Of a stretch of 64,000 nucleotides of DNA, positions 25,512-33,968 are shown piece by piece (positions within the stretch are counted from its first letter, which is position 1; each line of letters begins with the position of its first letter). The notes beneath the pieces are model-generated. The model made no database searches, was not told the DNA's origin, and worked only from the letters and a program-made list of their open reading frames with translations. The translations under genes and the position numbers were made by a program. This stretch comes from Chloroflexota bacterium (lineage in GTDB: Bacteria > Chloroflexota > UBA11872). The stretch spans positions 1-64,000 of the forward strand of contig JAJDZU010000017.1 in the NCBI GenBank assembly GCA_022824495.1, read 5' to 3'.

Positions 25512-26225
25512 GTGGCGGAAATCCAGGATCGCCGCGACGACATAGCGGACCTGGTCGTGGCCGGCGCCGTTGACGCGGCGGCGCAGTGCGCCCTGCTGGC
25601 GGTCGAAGCCGCCGCACCGAGCCCTGAAGCACGCTTGTCGGCGTTGCACCTGGCCAGCCTGGGAGTGCGCTACGCGGCCGAAGGGAATACGTCGGCGGCC
25701 CGCGAGGCTTTTGACCTGGCGCTCGACACGGCAACCGGCCAGTCGGGAAACGATGATCTGAGGCCACGGCTCTATCGCAATGTGGCAGCCGCGCTGGACG
25801 CCGCCGGCCGCCATGGCGCGGCCGCGCGTTGCCTGGAAGCCGCCGTGGAGCACGGCGCCGACGGCGCGGCGGTGTGGCAGGCCCTGGGCCGGGCGCGACT
25901 GCGAGGCGGTGACGCGCCGGGCGCGCTTGAAGCGCTGGACCACGCCCAGCGGCTGAATCCCTCGGCCGCAGTCACCGCCGATCGCGTGCTGGCGGAACTG
26001 GCGGTTCAACCATCGGCACAGGCGGCGAGGCGGGCGCTGGCGCGCCTGGAAGCCAGCCGACCAGAACAAGCCACGGTTCGCTGGGATTTCGCCCTGGCGC
26101 GCGCCTATCAGATAGCCGGCGACTCCGCGAGAGCCACGGCCGCATTCCGACGCGTCCTGGAACACGCGGACGGCGAGCTAGGCGCGCAGGAGTTGGCGCA
26201 GGCACGCAGCGCCCTCTCGCAGTAG
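25512..26225 (+). CDS. TPR-like helical repeat protein
   Basis: 237 residues, Ala-rich and fully helical in appearance, with TPR-type units such as ARLSALHLASLGVRYAAEGN, LYRNVAAALDAAGRHGAA, VWQALGRARLRGGDAPGALE and FALARAYQIAGDSARATAAF. No signal peptide or catalytic motif. It starts 13 bp after lexA (GTG 25512) and is likely co-transcribed with it, so it may be SOS-controlled. A protein-interaction role is inferred from the fold only. Confidence 0.7.
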   Translation: MAEIQDRRDDIADLVVAGAVDAAAQCALLAVEAAAPSPEARLSALHLASLGVRYAAEGNTSAAREAFDLALDTATGQSGNDDLRPRLYRNVAAALDAAGRHGAAARCLEAAVEHGADGAAVWQALGRARLRGGDAPGALEALDHAQRLNPSAAVTADRVLAELAVQPSAQAARRALARLEASRPEQATVRWDFALARAYQIAGDSARATAAFRRVLEHADGELGAQELAQARSALSQ

Positions 26226-26299
26226 CCCGCAGCCGCCGCACGCGCCATTCGATGATCGTGGGGCGTCGAGACGCCGGCTGTGGCGCGCGTGTTCGTAAT

Positions 26300-26328
26300 T
26301 TGTCTGTACGTACTTTGTACGGTATCCT
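26300..26328 (+). promoter_or_regulatory. dinB promoter with candidate LexA operator
   Basis: TTGTCT (26300-26305) and TATCCT (26323-26328) are 17 bp apart. Between them is a perfect palindrome CGTAC-TTT-GTACG. The region is identical to the lexA promoter at 19 of 29 positions. The predicted transcript start falls at or next to ATG 26335, so the mRNA may be leaderless. Confidence 0.6.
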
Positions 26329-26334
26329 CGGGGC

Positions 26335-27588
26335 ATGGACGCGACAGGACCCATTACCCGGGCTTGCAGCCGGCTACCCGCCGCGTGGCGCAAGCAGCGG
26401 GTGATCATGCACGCCGACATGGACGCGTTCTATGCGTCCGTCGAGCAGCGCGAACGACCGGACCTGAAGGGTCGCCCCGTCATCGTCGGCGGCCCGCGGG
26501 ATGCGCGCGGTGTCGTGGCGGCCGCCTCCTATGAGGCCCGGGCCCATGGCGTCCGGTCGGCCATGCCGCTGCGGCAGGCTGCGCGGCTCTGCCCACACGC
26601 CGAGTTCGTAACCGGACGCATGCGGCTGTATTCCGACGTCTCCCAGAAGGTGATGCGCGTCTTTGGGACGTATACGCCGCTGGTTGAACCGCTATCGCTG
26701 GACGAAGCGTTCCTGGATGTCACGGGCTGCGAGCGACGTTTCGGAACGCCGCATGAGATTGCCGATCACGTGCGGGCCGCGGTGCGCGCCGCGGTCGACC
26801 TGCCGATTTCGGTTGGAATTGCGACCAACAAGTCGGTCGCCAAGATCGCCTCGACCCTGGCCAAGCCCGACGGGCGCCGCGTCGTGCCGCCGGGCTCCGA
26901 GCAGGACTTTCTCGACCCGCTGCCCGTGCGCATGATCTGGGGTATCGGTCCGAAGAGTGAGGCCCGCCTGGCCGCCCGCGGCATTCGCACGATTGGCGAG
27001 CTGTCACGCCACGATCCATCGCGGATGCGCGAGTTGCGCAAACCGACGACTCTCGCGCGCGGATTCGATCCCCGCGATGTGGAGAGTGATCGAGCGGCCA
27101 AGTCCGTGGGCAACGAGGTGACATTCAGCCACGACACCGGGGACCTTGCACTGGTTCTGCGCTATTTGCGCCAACTCGCCGACCACGTGGCGCGACGGCT
27201 GCGCGCGAAACGCCTGGCAGGACGAACCGTGGTGCTGAAGCTGCGCTACGCCGACTTCCGAACGATCACGCGGCAGGTCACGCTGAAGAAGGCAACCGAC
27301 CAGACGCGAGCCATCTTTGGCGCTATCCGGGACCTGCTCGGGCGGGAAGCGCGTGGTCAGGACGTCTTCAGACTGGTCGGGGTACACGTGACGGGCATCG
27401 AGCCGGTCTCGTCGCGACAGCTTTCGCTCATCTCGCGGACCGAGCGCGATCCCCGCCCGCTGGAGATCGCCATGGACGAAGTCCGCACGCGCTTTGGCGA
27501 TGCGGTGATTACGCATGCCGCCTTGCTGGGTTCGAGCGCCCGCCTGGACCGGGAGCGCTACGCATGGCGTGAGGATGTCCTGGGATGA
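26335..27588 (+). CDS. dinB: DNA polymerase IV (Y-family)
   Basis: 417 residues. Palm-domain acidic residues are in HADMDAFYASVEQ (Asp28, Asp30) and PLSLDEAFLDVTG (Asp/Glu near 122-123); ISVGIATNKSVAKIAS and WGIGPKSEARL (helix-hairpin-helix) are typical, and a little-finger domain fills the C-terminal third. It performs translesion synthesis. ATG 26335 sits 7 bp after the predicted -10 box; GTG 26401, directly before the conserved MHADMDAFY, is an alternative start from a leadered message. No beta-clamp motif was confidently seen at the C-terminus. Confidence 0.93.
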   Translation: MDATGPITRACSRLPAAWRKQRVIMHADMDAFYASVEQRERPDLKGRPVIVGGPRDARGVVAAASYEARAHGVRSAMPLRQAARLCPHAEFVTGRMRLYSDVSQKVMRVFGTYTPLVEPLSLDEAFLDVTGCERRFGTPHEIADHVRAAVRAAVDLPISVGIATNKSVAKIASTLAKPDGRRVVPPGSEQDFLDPLPVRMIWGIGPKSEARLAARGIRTIGELSRHDPSRMRELRKPTTLARGFDPRDVESDRAAKSVGNEVTFSHDTGDLALVLRYLRQLADHVARRLRAKRLAGRTVVLKLRYADFRTITRQVTLKKATDQTRAIFGAIRDLLGREARGQDVFRLVGVHVTGIEPVSSRQLSLISRTERDPRPLEIAMDEVRTRFGDAVITHAALLGSSARLDRERYAWREDVLG

Positions 27589-27651
27589 GCCGTCGCATTC
27601 GTCGATTCCGAATCGTTCATAAGCCAATCGTTGCCTGCAAAGGAGCGTCCA

Positions 27652-28209
27652 ATGTCGCGACTGCCCGATCAGTTCGGCGACCTGCTGCAACTTGAAGCGG
27701 CCAGCGGTCACGCCACGGCGGAGGCCGTCGGCACGGGAACCTCAGGGAGCCGAATGGCGATGGCGAGACTCGGCCGGCTGTACCGCTACGCCTTACGACA
27801 TCCGGCCGCCGGACGGGATCGGGTGCTTCGGGAGGTGGCCCGCCAGACGCTGCGTCACGGCGCGTCGCACATTCTGGGCCGCCGTACGCGCGAGGCCCGG
27901 CTCTTTGTGAGTTGGGGCCATCAAGTGCACCGCGAGGTGTTCGCAGCGCGCGCCGGCGTTCGATTTCAGCCGGGGCGCGCTCCGCACGAACTGGTGGCGA
28001 CCTGGAAGTTCACATTTCCGGTTGTGGATCTGGTGCTGAGAGATTTGCATCGGCGGCTGCGTGACCACACCCTGGTCATTGAAGACGGGTCCCGCCGGTA
28101 CGTGCATGACGGGTGCGGCATCCGGCTGGAATCGAGGGTTCCGCGCACCGTCTTCGGACCGGCGCGACAGGTCGGCGAACGTACGCCGCCGCTCTTCGTC
28201 TTGACCTAG
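27652..28209 (+). CDS. Protein of unknown function
   Basis: 185 residues from ATG 27652, with AAAGGAG 7 bp upstream (clear ribosome site; TTG 27631 is upstream of it and rejected). Basic, Arg-rich, no membrane segment or signal. Visible features: ATWKFTFPVVDLVLRDLHRR in the middle and ending PPLFVLT. I recognise no family. It sits 63 bp after dinB on the same strand, before the pseudo-nuclease operon. Confidence 0.65.
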   Translation: MSRLPDQFGDLLQLEAASGHATAEAVGTGTSGSRMAMARLGRLYRYALRHPAAGRDRVLREVARQTLRHGASHILGRRTREARLFVSWGHQVHREVFAARAGVRFQPGRAPHELVATWKFTFPVVDLVLRDLHRRLRDHTLVIEDGSRRYVHDGCGIRLESRVPRTVFGPARQVGERTPPLFVLT

Positions 28210-28343
28210 GCGGCCGCCTTTCTTGGGGCCAGCGTCCGGGAGGCCTGCCGCGGCGACGCGCCGCCAGGGTGATACCATTTCCGGCGTCAGGCCGTGCGGA
28301 TTGTGCGGCCGGCGTCACGGGGGGCAAGGATGAGCTTGTCTCC

Positions 28344-29441
28344 GTGCGCATCGTTCGGTCTCTTGAGGGTCGCGCCCGTCTCGCCGTAGCCGCGGGATTT
28401 CAGCTTGGCGCGTGCCCGGCAGCGCTCCCGCCCGTACAGCGCGACCTCTTTAGTGCCCTCACGCACCGAGCGTTCGTTGACGTCCTTGAGCAGTCGGCGC
28501 GGGCGGGATGCCAGGGATTGATTTGCGGACAAGGCCTGTTTGCCGAGTCGCCGCCGTCACTCGAGAACGTGCGGGCCGCGATGGCCTCACTGCGAATCGC
28601 GCGGCGTGCGGGAATGACGGTCGTAGCGATCGGTGAACCGCCAGGCCTTGCTTCGGACGGTACGGATTTCCTGGCTGACGTCGGTCTCGTCGACGCGCTG
28701 CTGACTGCGCAGGCGCCCGACTCAGTCGTGGTGCCGGTCGCCGACTTTCAGATTGGCCTGGTGACTGGCGGCGCCATCGCGGATGGAGACGCCGCGGACC
28801 TGGTCATCGAGATCTCTACGGGTGAGGGCCAACCCGGTGGACTCTCGTTGCCTGCCGGTTCCGCCGATCTGGTTGTCGATACATGCGCAGACCGTGCCTC
28901 GCTCGAACGCCTCGGCGATGTGCCGACGGTCGCGACGGGGTGGGCCGGCCCCTCGCTGGAGCGGCGTACGGAGCCCGGCTTTGTGATCTTGGACATCGAC
29001 CCGTCCACCGGGGCGACGCCTTCGTTCGTGCCGACGGAGGTCTTGCGACCTGCCCGCCTTTCGTTCGCGTCGCCGCGTTCGGGCAGCGAGGTGGCGAACC
29101 TGATTGCGCCGGAACTGGGCACGGTCGGGATTCTGGACGTTGAGCTGCACGGTCAAATGTCGCGCGCCGCCTGGCACGAAGTGGACCCGCCGCGTCTGAT
29201 TGAAGAGGCCGCTTCGGCGGGCACGCTGCTGCGTTTCGCCATTGACGAACTGCAGGTTGCCGACGCCCAGCAACCAGCCAGCGCCTCGACCCGCTCATCG
29301 TTCCTGGTGAATGCCAGGCGCGTCAGCGAACGGCTTTTGGCAGCTGCCGACGACGATGACGAGCGTGCGCTGGTGACCGCGGCGCGGGCGCATGTGGCCG
29401 ATATCGCGCGACGCCGCGAATCGGCGAAGGTCGTGTCGTGA
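28344..29441 (+). CDS. Mre11/SbcD (YhaO)-like protein lacking the metal-site residues
   Basis: About 365 residues. The layout follows the Mre11-type phosphoesterase: AVAAGFQLGA where the family has HTADxHLG (Asp and His replaced by Gly18 and Gln20); FVDVLEQSARAGCQGLICGQ then GLFAESPPS where the family has GDLFD (Asp to Gln63); VVAIGEPPGLASDGTDFL in place of the GNHD motif (97-100 GEPP); FQIGLVTGG for the LLHG segment; and VATGWAGPSLERRTEPGFVI matching the capping-domain entry. All expected metal ligands are gone, so nuclease activity is not expected. GTG 28344 is chosen by homology; AAGGA is rather far upstream. The stop overlaps the Rad50-like gene by 4 bp. Confidence 0.75.
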   Translation: MRIVRSLEGRARLAVAAGFQLGACPAALPPVQRDLFSALTHRAFVDVLEQSARAGCQGLICGQGLFAESPPSLENVRAAMASLRIARRAGMTVVAIGEPPGLASDGTDFLADVGLVDALLTAQAPDSVVVPVADFQIGLVTGGAIADGDAADLVIEISTGEGQPGGLSLPAGSADLVVDTCADRASLERLGDVPTVATGWAGPSLERRTEPGFVILDIDPSTGATPSFVPTEVLRPARLSFASPRSGSEVANLIAPELGTVGILDVELHGQMSRAAWHEVDPPRLIEEAASAGTLLRFAIDELQVADAQQPASASTRSSFLVNARRVSERLLAAADDDDERALVTAARAHVADIARRRESAKVVS

Positions 29442-32425
29442 TCTTCCTCGAACGATTGATCGCCCACCACGTGGGCGAGATTGACGACGCGGATATCGCC
29501 TTTTTGCCGCGCGGCCGTCACCTCATCGAGGCGACGCCCCAGGCGGCGGCAACGCTGCGCGCCGCGCTGCGCTGCGCGCTCTTTGGCGACGTAGCACCGG
29601 GGTTTGGCCGGCGTGAAGGCGCGCTGGTGGGTGCGTCCATCGTCGCTGGCGGCGCGGCCTATGCCATCGAGCGGCGAATTGCGCCGAATGGTCGGCTTAC
29701 GACGCTGCTGGCACGAAGCGGGCCGTCCGGCCTGGTCCCGGTTGACGGCAGCGAACGCATCGAACGTGAACTCGAGCGCGTGCTGGGCGCCGACATGGAA
29801 GCGCTGGCCGCGCTCATCTGGCCCCCGCAGGACCTGGAGCCGTTGGCGGACCGGCTGCGGGACGTCGTTCGAGCCTGGCTCGGCTCTCGACGAATGAATG
29901 TGCTGGCCGCCAGTGTGGAGGTGAGCCGGGATCTCGAGGAGGCCGAGCGCCTGGCGTCACTGCACGTCGCGCTGGCCAAGGCAGCCGAGGCCAAGAATGC
30001 AGCCGCCTCCGAGGTCCAGCGGCTGGAGTACGTGCGCAGGCGGGACCGGGCCGCGCGCGCGGTGCATCAGCTTGAGGAGGCCGAACGGCTTATGGCCGAG
30101 GCCGAGGATGAGCGTTTGCGCATGATGTCCGCGGCCCAGGGGCTTGAACGCCACCTCGAACAGGCGGAGCGCGCCCTGGCGCTGGCGCACCTGCTGGACC
30201 ATCGAGACGCCGCGGCGCGGCGGCAAGAGGCCGCGCGGACTCGGCGAGTCGAGTACGAGACGCAGGTTGCTGAACTGGTCGAACTGCGATCCTCATTGAC
30301 GACAGGCCAACAGCGATTGACCACCCTGGACCGCGGATTGGCCGCGTATGACCGAGCGGACGTCGCCGCAGCGGCCGCGGAGCAGGCACGGAATGCGAGT
30401 TCGTCCGTTGGCGAGGACGTGGCCGCCCTGGAACGCGCGCGGCAGGAGCTCTCAGCCAGCCGGAGTAAGGCCGAACGCCTGGCGGCCCAGGCAAAGCGCA
30501 CGCAAACGCTTAGCGACCGGGCAAGTGACGAATCCCAGCTGCCAGCGGCGCATCGCCTGTGGGGCGCGTGGCTGCAGCATGCGAATGACAGCGACGACAA
30601 CGCGGAACGGGCCGAGAGCGAAGCGGCAACGCTCCACGATCAGTTGAACACCCTGGAGGCGGCGGTTCGCACGCAGGAGCAGAATGCCCGGCTGCGTGCC
30701 AGTTGGCGGCGGGTGGCTGCCGGAAGTGCGGTGGCCGGCCTTGGCGCGGGCGTGATTGGGCTCCTGGCCGTCGCTCCGCTTGCGCCGTTGGGCCTCTCCG
30801 TGGGATTGGTCGGCACGCTGGCCGGCATCTGGTTGATTGTGGCGGAACGTGGCGGCGGCGATAGCGTGGCCGAGCTGGAGCGAGAAGTGGACACCGTGGC
30901 CCGTGCGCTTCGGCAGACGGAACACCGAAGGCAGGCCGCGGCCGAAGCAGGGAATGTGCGCAGGCGCATCGAGAGCCAGCTTGAGGATCTGGGTCTGGAA
31001 GTCCCGTCCGACGCGCAGCGGGCCCTGGTTCTCCGCGACAGCGCCCGGGCTCGCCTGCGCCGTCTGGCCGATGGCGACAGTCGGCGTGAGTCGAGCGAGC
31101 TGCGCCAGGAAGCCGCGACCGCGTCACAGGCGGCCGAGGATGCGGCGCGCGAGGTTCGGCGTTTGGAAGCGCGCGTGGCGACCTTGCACCGCAGTGATCC
31201 CGAGCAGAAACAGATCGCCGCGGCGGCCGAGCGACGCACGCAATTGGAGCGCGCGGCCAGCGCCCGGCGGGCGGCGGAACGCCTGGCCGACGAACTGCAG
31301 ATCGGGACATCGCGGGAAGCCATTGAACAGTCGCGACGAAACACGTTGCGAGAGGTTCAGGATCTGCAGCAGCAGTTGAGCGGCGCTGCGGACCTGGAAC
31401 TCAAGCGCCAGGTCGCGTTGCGGGACGAGACCCGGATCAACGACGAACTTGCCGCGTTGGTCGCCGAGATATCAACTCGGTTCGACGAACAGTCCGAACG
31501 CGCGCCTGATCGGGCGCGAGCCGTGCAGATGGCGCACTTCGCGGCCGTCGTCGCCCAGGTTGGCGGCGAACGGGCGCACAGCGCCGCACGCGGCGCCGCC
31601 CTGCGCGGCCGGACCGTACACGCGGCTTCGCGGCGCCATTCCACCGATCTGGCGGCGGCCATGCGGGCGCTGGGGGTTGACTGTGACGCCGATCCAACGG
31701 CGGCCGAGGCGCGAGCCGCGATCCCAGACCTGGACGCCGAACCGATCGAAGCCGACGAGATTCGCCGCTCGTTGCGACGGGCGCGCGAGGCGGCGCGCCG
31801 GACCGAGACACGCGTGCAGACACTGGAATTGCGGGCCGGAGTGGAGTGCACGGACATCGACCCCGTCGATGCCCAGGACCGCCTCGACCAAGCCTTGCGT
31901 GCGCGAAGGGTTCGCGAGATCGGCCAGACCATTGTGCGCGGCGCTCTGGACGCTTCGTTGGAGAGCTTGTCGGCCTCGATCGAGCACCAGTTGCGAAGCA
32001 TCCTGCCGGCCGCCACCGCTGGCCGCTACTGGGACGCCCGCTGCGGTGAGGATCTTGGCGTGGAAGTCTGGGACCCGCGAGCGGCCGCGTGGCGAGCGCC
32101 GGGCGACTTCGATGGCCCGAGCCGCGAGCAGATGGAGCGGGCGTTTGCGCTGGCCTTCGCCGTGGCAGGTCCGCCGCTGGACGCGACGGACCTGCCGGCA
32201 TTCGTCTGGCTGGAACAATCGGCGACGGATCACGACGGCGAGATCCTGCAAGCCGTGGCGACCGCTGCCAGCCTGGGCGAGGCGGCGCAGCGCTATCCGC
32301 AGGTAATTGCCACCGGACAGTCGCTCATGCCCGGCTTTGGCCGGTTCGATCGGGTGACTTCATTGAGAGACGGGCACGCCGCCGACGCATCACCAACCAT
32401 CAGCGGAATCCGTGAGGCCGGGTAA
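29438..32425 (+). CDS. Rad50/SbcC (YhaN)-like coiled-coil protein with degenerate ATPase motifs
   Basis: 995 residues. The N-terminus aligns with the SbcC/YhaN ATPase head (IDDADIAFLPRGRHLI, then RAALRCALFGD), but the P-loop position (31-40) reads EATPQAAATL instead of GPNEAGKSTL; the Lys is Ala37. Long coiled coils flank a central hydrophobic hairpin (about 427-472, GLGAGVIGLLAVAPLAPLGL region), as in YhaN-type proteins. At the C-terminus the signature LSGG is DGPSREQM (about 891) and Walker B is AFVWLEQS (about 921), lacking the Asp pair. The architecture is kept but ATP hydrolysis seems lost. GTG start in a GTGA overlap with the Mre11-like gene, and one-base overlap with the next gene. Confidence 0.75.
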   Translation: MIFLERLIAHHVGEIDDADIAFLPRGRHLIEATPQAAATLRAALRCALFGDVAPGFGRREGALVGASIVAGGAAYAIERRIAPNGRLTTLLARSGPSGLVPVDGSERIERELERVLGADMEALAALIWPPQDLEPLADRLRDVVRAWLGSRRMNVLAASVEVSRDLEEAERLASLHVALAKAAEAKNAAASEVQRLEYVRRRDRAARAVHQLEEAERLMAEAEDERLRMMSAAQGLERHLEQAERALALAHLLDHRDAAARRQEAARTRRVEYETQVAELVELRSSLTTGQQRLTTLDRGLAAYDRADVAAAAAEQARNASSSVGEDVAALERARQELSASRSKAERLAAQAKRTQTLSDRASDESQLPAAHRLWGAWLQHANDSDDNAERAESEAATLHDQLNTLEAAVRTQEQNARLRASWRRVAAGSAVAGLGAGVIGLLAVAPLAPLGLSVGLVGTLAGIWLIVAERGGGDSVAELEREVDTVARALRQTEHRRQAAAEAGNVRRRIESQLEDLGLEVPSDAQRALVLRDSARARLRRLADGDSRRESSELRQEAATASQAAEDAAREVRRLEARVATLHRSDPEQKQIAAAAERRTQLERAASARRAAERLADELQIGTSREAIEQSRRNTLREVQDLQQQLSGAADLELKRQVALRDETRINDELAALVAEISTRFDEQSERAPDRARAVQMAHFAAVVAQVGGERAHSAARGAALRGRTVHAASRRHSTDLAAAMRALGVDCDADPTAAEARAAIPDLDAEPIEADEIRRSLRRAREAARRTETRVQTLELRAGVECTDIDPVDAQDRLDQALRARRVREIGQTIVRGALDASLESLSASIEHQLRSILPAATAGRYWDARCGEDLGVEVWDPRAAAWRAPGDFDGPSREQMERAFALAFAVAGPPLDATDLPAFVWLEQSATDHDGEILQAVATAASLGEAAQRYPQVIATGQSLMPGFGRFDRVTSLRDGHAADASPTISGIREAG

Positions 32426-33189
32426 TGCTCGCATCGGAGACGAACCGCCGCGTGTCGCGGCAACCCATCACCCGCCGTCGATCTGGCGGGGAACGTCGCC
32501 TGCCGACGCTCAATCGACGGTGGAACCGCCGGGCGCCTGACGTCAGGATCTCGAGCCGCACATCGAACTCAGACGACCTGGACAGCGTGGATACGGAGCA
32601 GGGCGTTGAGATCCGACGAGGCGACGTCACCCGGCAGTCGAAGCCGGCGACCAATCCGCCCGAGAGTCGAACGCGTCGTCCGAGCCGCCCGGGAGTCGAG
32701 GCCGCGGCACGCAGCGAAGGCGACCCCGACAGCCAGTTGCGGTTGACGTTAGACCTCAGCGACCCGGAACCACGCAGCTACGAGGCCTCAGCCTCAGTCT
32801 CAGCTCCACGCGAGCAGTTCGACGCCACGCGGTGGCTCTGGCTGGCCATGGGCATGGGCACGGTGACCTGCCCTCTCCTGTTGGCCTTCCAGCTAGTCTT
32901 CACCGATCCCGCGCACGGGCTCAATGTCCTCGCCGTGGTGGTCACCATGTCGTTTGGCGCGCTGTTCGCCACCTGGACATTCGAGTACTGGCTGCGGCGC
33001 GGCGGCGCCGTCGCGACGCAGAAGATCCCAACGTGGGCGCTTACCCGCCACGCCATCCTCGTGTCCGTCGGCGTGGCCGCGATGGCCGTGAGCGCGCTGA
33101 ATCGCACCGCGAGTTTCGGCCTGCTGCTCCTGGTGATCTTGACGCTGATCGTGGCCGATATCGTGCTGCGCAGGCTTCGTATCCGGTAG
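32425..33189 (+). CDS. Membrane protein with long disordered N-terminus
   Basis: 254 residues. The first ~135 are polar and Arg/Ser/Pro-rich, probably disordered and cytoplasmic. Then four hydrophobic segments: WLWLAMGMGTVTCPLLLAFQ, LNVLAVVVTMSFGALFATW, AILVSVGVAAMAVSAL and FGLLLLVILTLIVADIVL. No family recognised. Its ATG overlaps the Rad50-like stop (TAATG) and its stop overlaps the next start (TAGTG), so it is firmly inside the operon and could anchor the Mre11/Rad50-like complex to the membrane (inference). Confidence 0.75.
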   Translation: MLASETNRRVSRQPITRRRSGGERRLPTLNRRWNRRAPDVRISSRTSNSDDLDSVDTEQGVEIRRGDVTRQSKPATNPPESRTRRPSRPGVEAAARSEGDPDSQLRLTLDLSDPEPRSYEASASVSAPREQFDATRWLWLAMGMGTVTCPLLLAFQLVFTDPAHGLNVLAVVVTMSFGALFATWTFEYWLRRGGAVATQKIPTWALTRHAILVSVGVAAMAVSALNRTASFGLLLLVILTLIVADIVLRRLRIR

Positions 33190-33965
33190 TGCGCGACGAA
33201 AGCTCAGCCGATCCCTACGCGCAAATAGCCGACTTGTACGAGGCCGAGCACCGCGGCTGGACCGATGATCTGGATCTGTATCGAGCGCTGGCGGCCCGCG
33301 CCGGCGGTCCGGTCTTGGAACTGGGCTGCGGCTCGGGCCGTGTGGCTATTGCGCTGGCGGAAGCCGGACACGAGCTTCAAGGAATCGATACGTCCGAGGC
33401 CATGCTGGCCATCGCGAGTAGAAACCTGGGCGAACGCCGATTGCCGGTCACTTTCACCCTCGGCGACATGCGGCGACACAGCGGTCACCAAGTCTTCGGC
33501 CTGGTGTTTTGCGCGCTCGACGGACTGCTGCATCTGCAATCCGCAGATGATGTTCGAGACACAGTCGTCGCTGCACACGACGCCCTGCGGCCTGGAGGTC
33601 TCCTGGCCCTCGACATCGTCAATCCGTCCCCTGACTTATTGGCGATGCGCGACGGCGTGGTTCGGCATCAGTCGACCTTTGCCGGGCCGGGTGACGCAGA
33701 GATCACGCACTTCGTGTCCTGGGATATCGATCCGGACGCGCATACCATCGAAACGGCGCACTTTTACGACTGGTTGAGTGAGGACGGATTGGTGCGCCGG
33801 CACACAACGCGCTTCCGGCTGCGCTACCTGGAACGGGGTGAGGCGGAGGCGGTGCTGGCGGCCGCAGGCTTCGACAGCGTGGAACTCTATGGGAGCGCGC
33901 AGCTGGACCCCTTCGAGTCCGACAGCGACCGAATGGTCTACGTCGCGACCAAGTCCAACGCGTAG
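33189..33965 (+). CDS. SAM-dependent methyltransferase, class I
   Basis: 258 residues from GTG 33189, overlapping the preceding stop. DPYAQIADLYEAEHRGW opens the protein, then the SAM motif VLELGCGSGRVAIALAEAG, acidic loop GIDTSEAML, FTLGDMRRH and a post-motif LRPGGLLALDIVNPSPDL. C-terminal beta strands (FDSVELYGSAQLDPF) are typical of small-molecule or protein methyltransferases of the Methyltransf_25 type. Last gene of the four-gene overlapping operon; the next gene is convergent. The target is unknown. Confidence 0.85.
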   Translation: MRDESSADPYAQIADLYEAEHRGWTDDLDLYRALAARAGGPVLELGCGSGRVAIALAEAGHELQGIDTSEAMLAIASRNLGERRLPVTFTLGDMRRHSGHQVFGLVFCALDGLLHLQSADDVRDTVVAAHDALRPGGLLALDIVNPSPDLLAMRDGVVRHQSTFAGPGDAEITHFVSWDIDPDAHTIETAHFYDWLSEDGLVRRHTTRFRLRYLERGEAEAVLAAAGFDSVELYGSAQLDPFESDSDRMVYVATKSNA

Positions 33966-33968
33966 CCG

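Noticed and set aside
27652-28209. SbcCD-associated or SOS gene by position
   Set aside because: It has its own ribosome site, 134 bp separates it from the pseudo-Mre11 start, and no motif supports a link.
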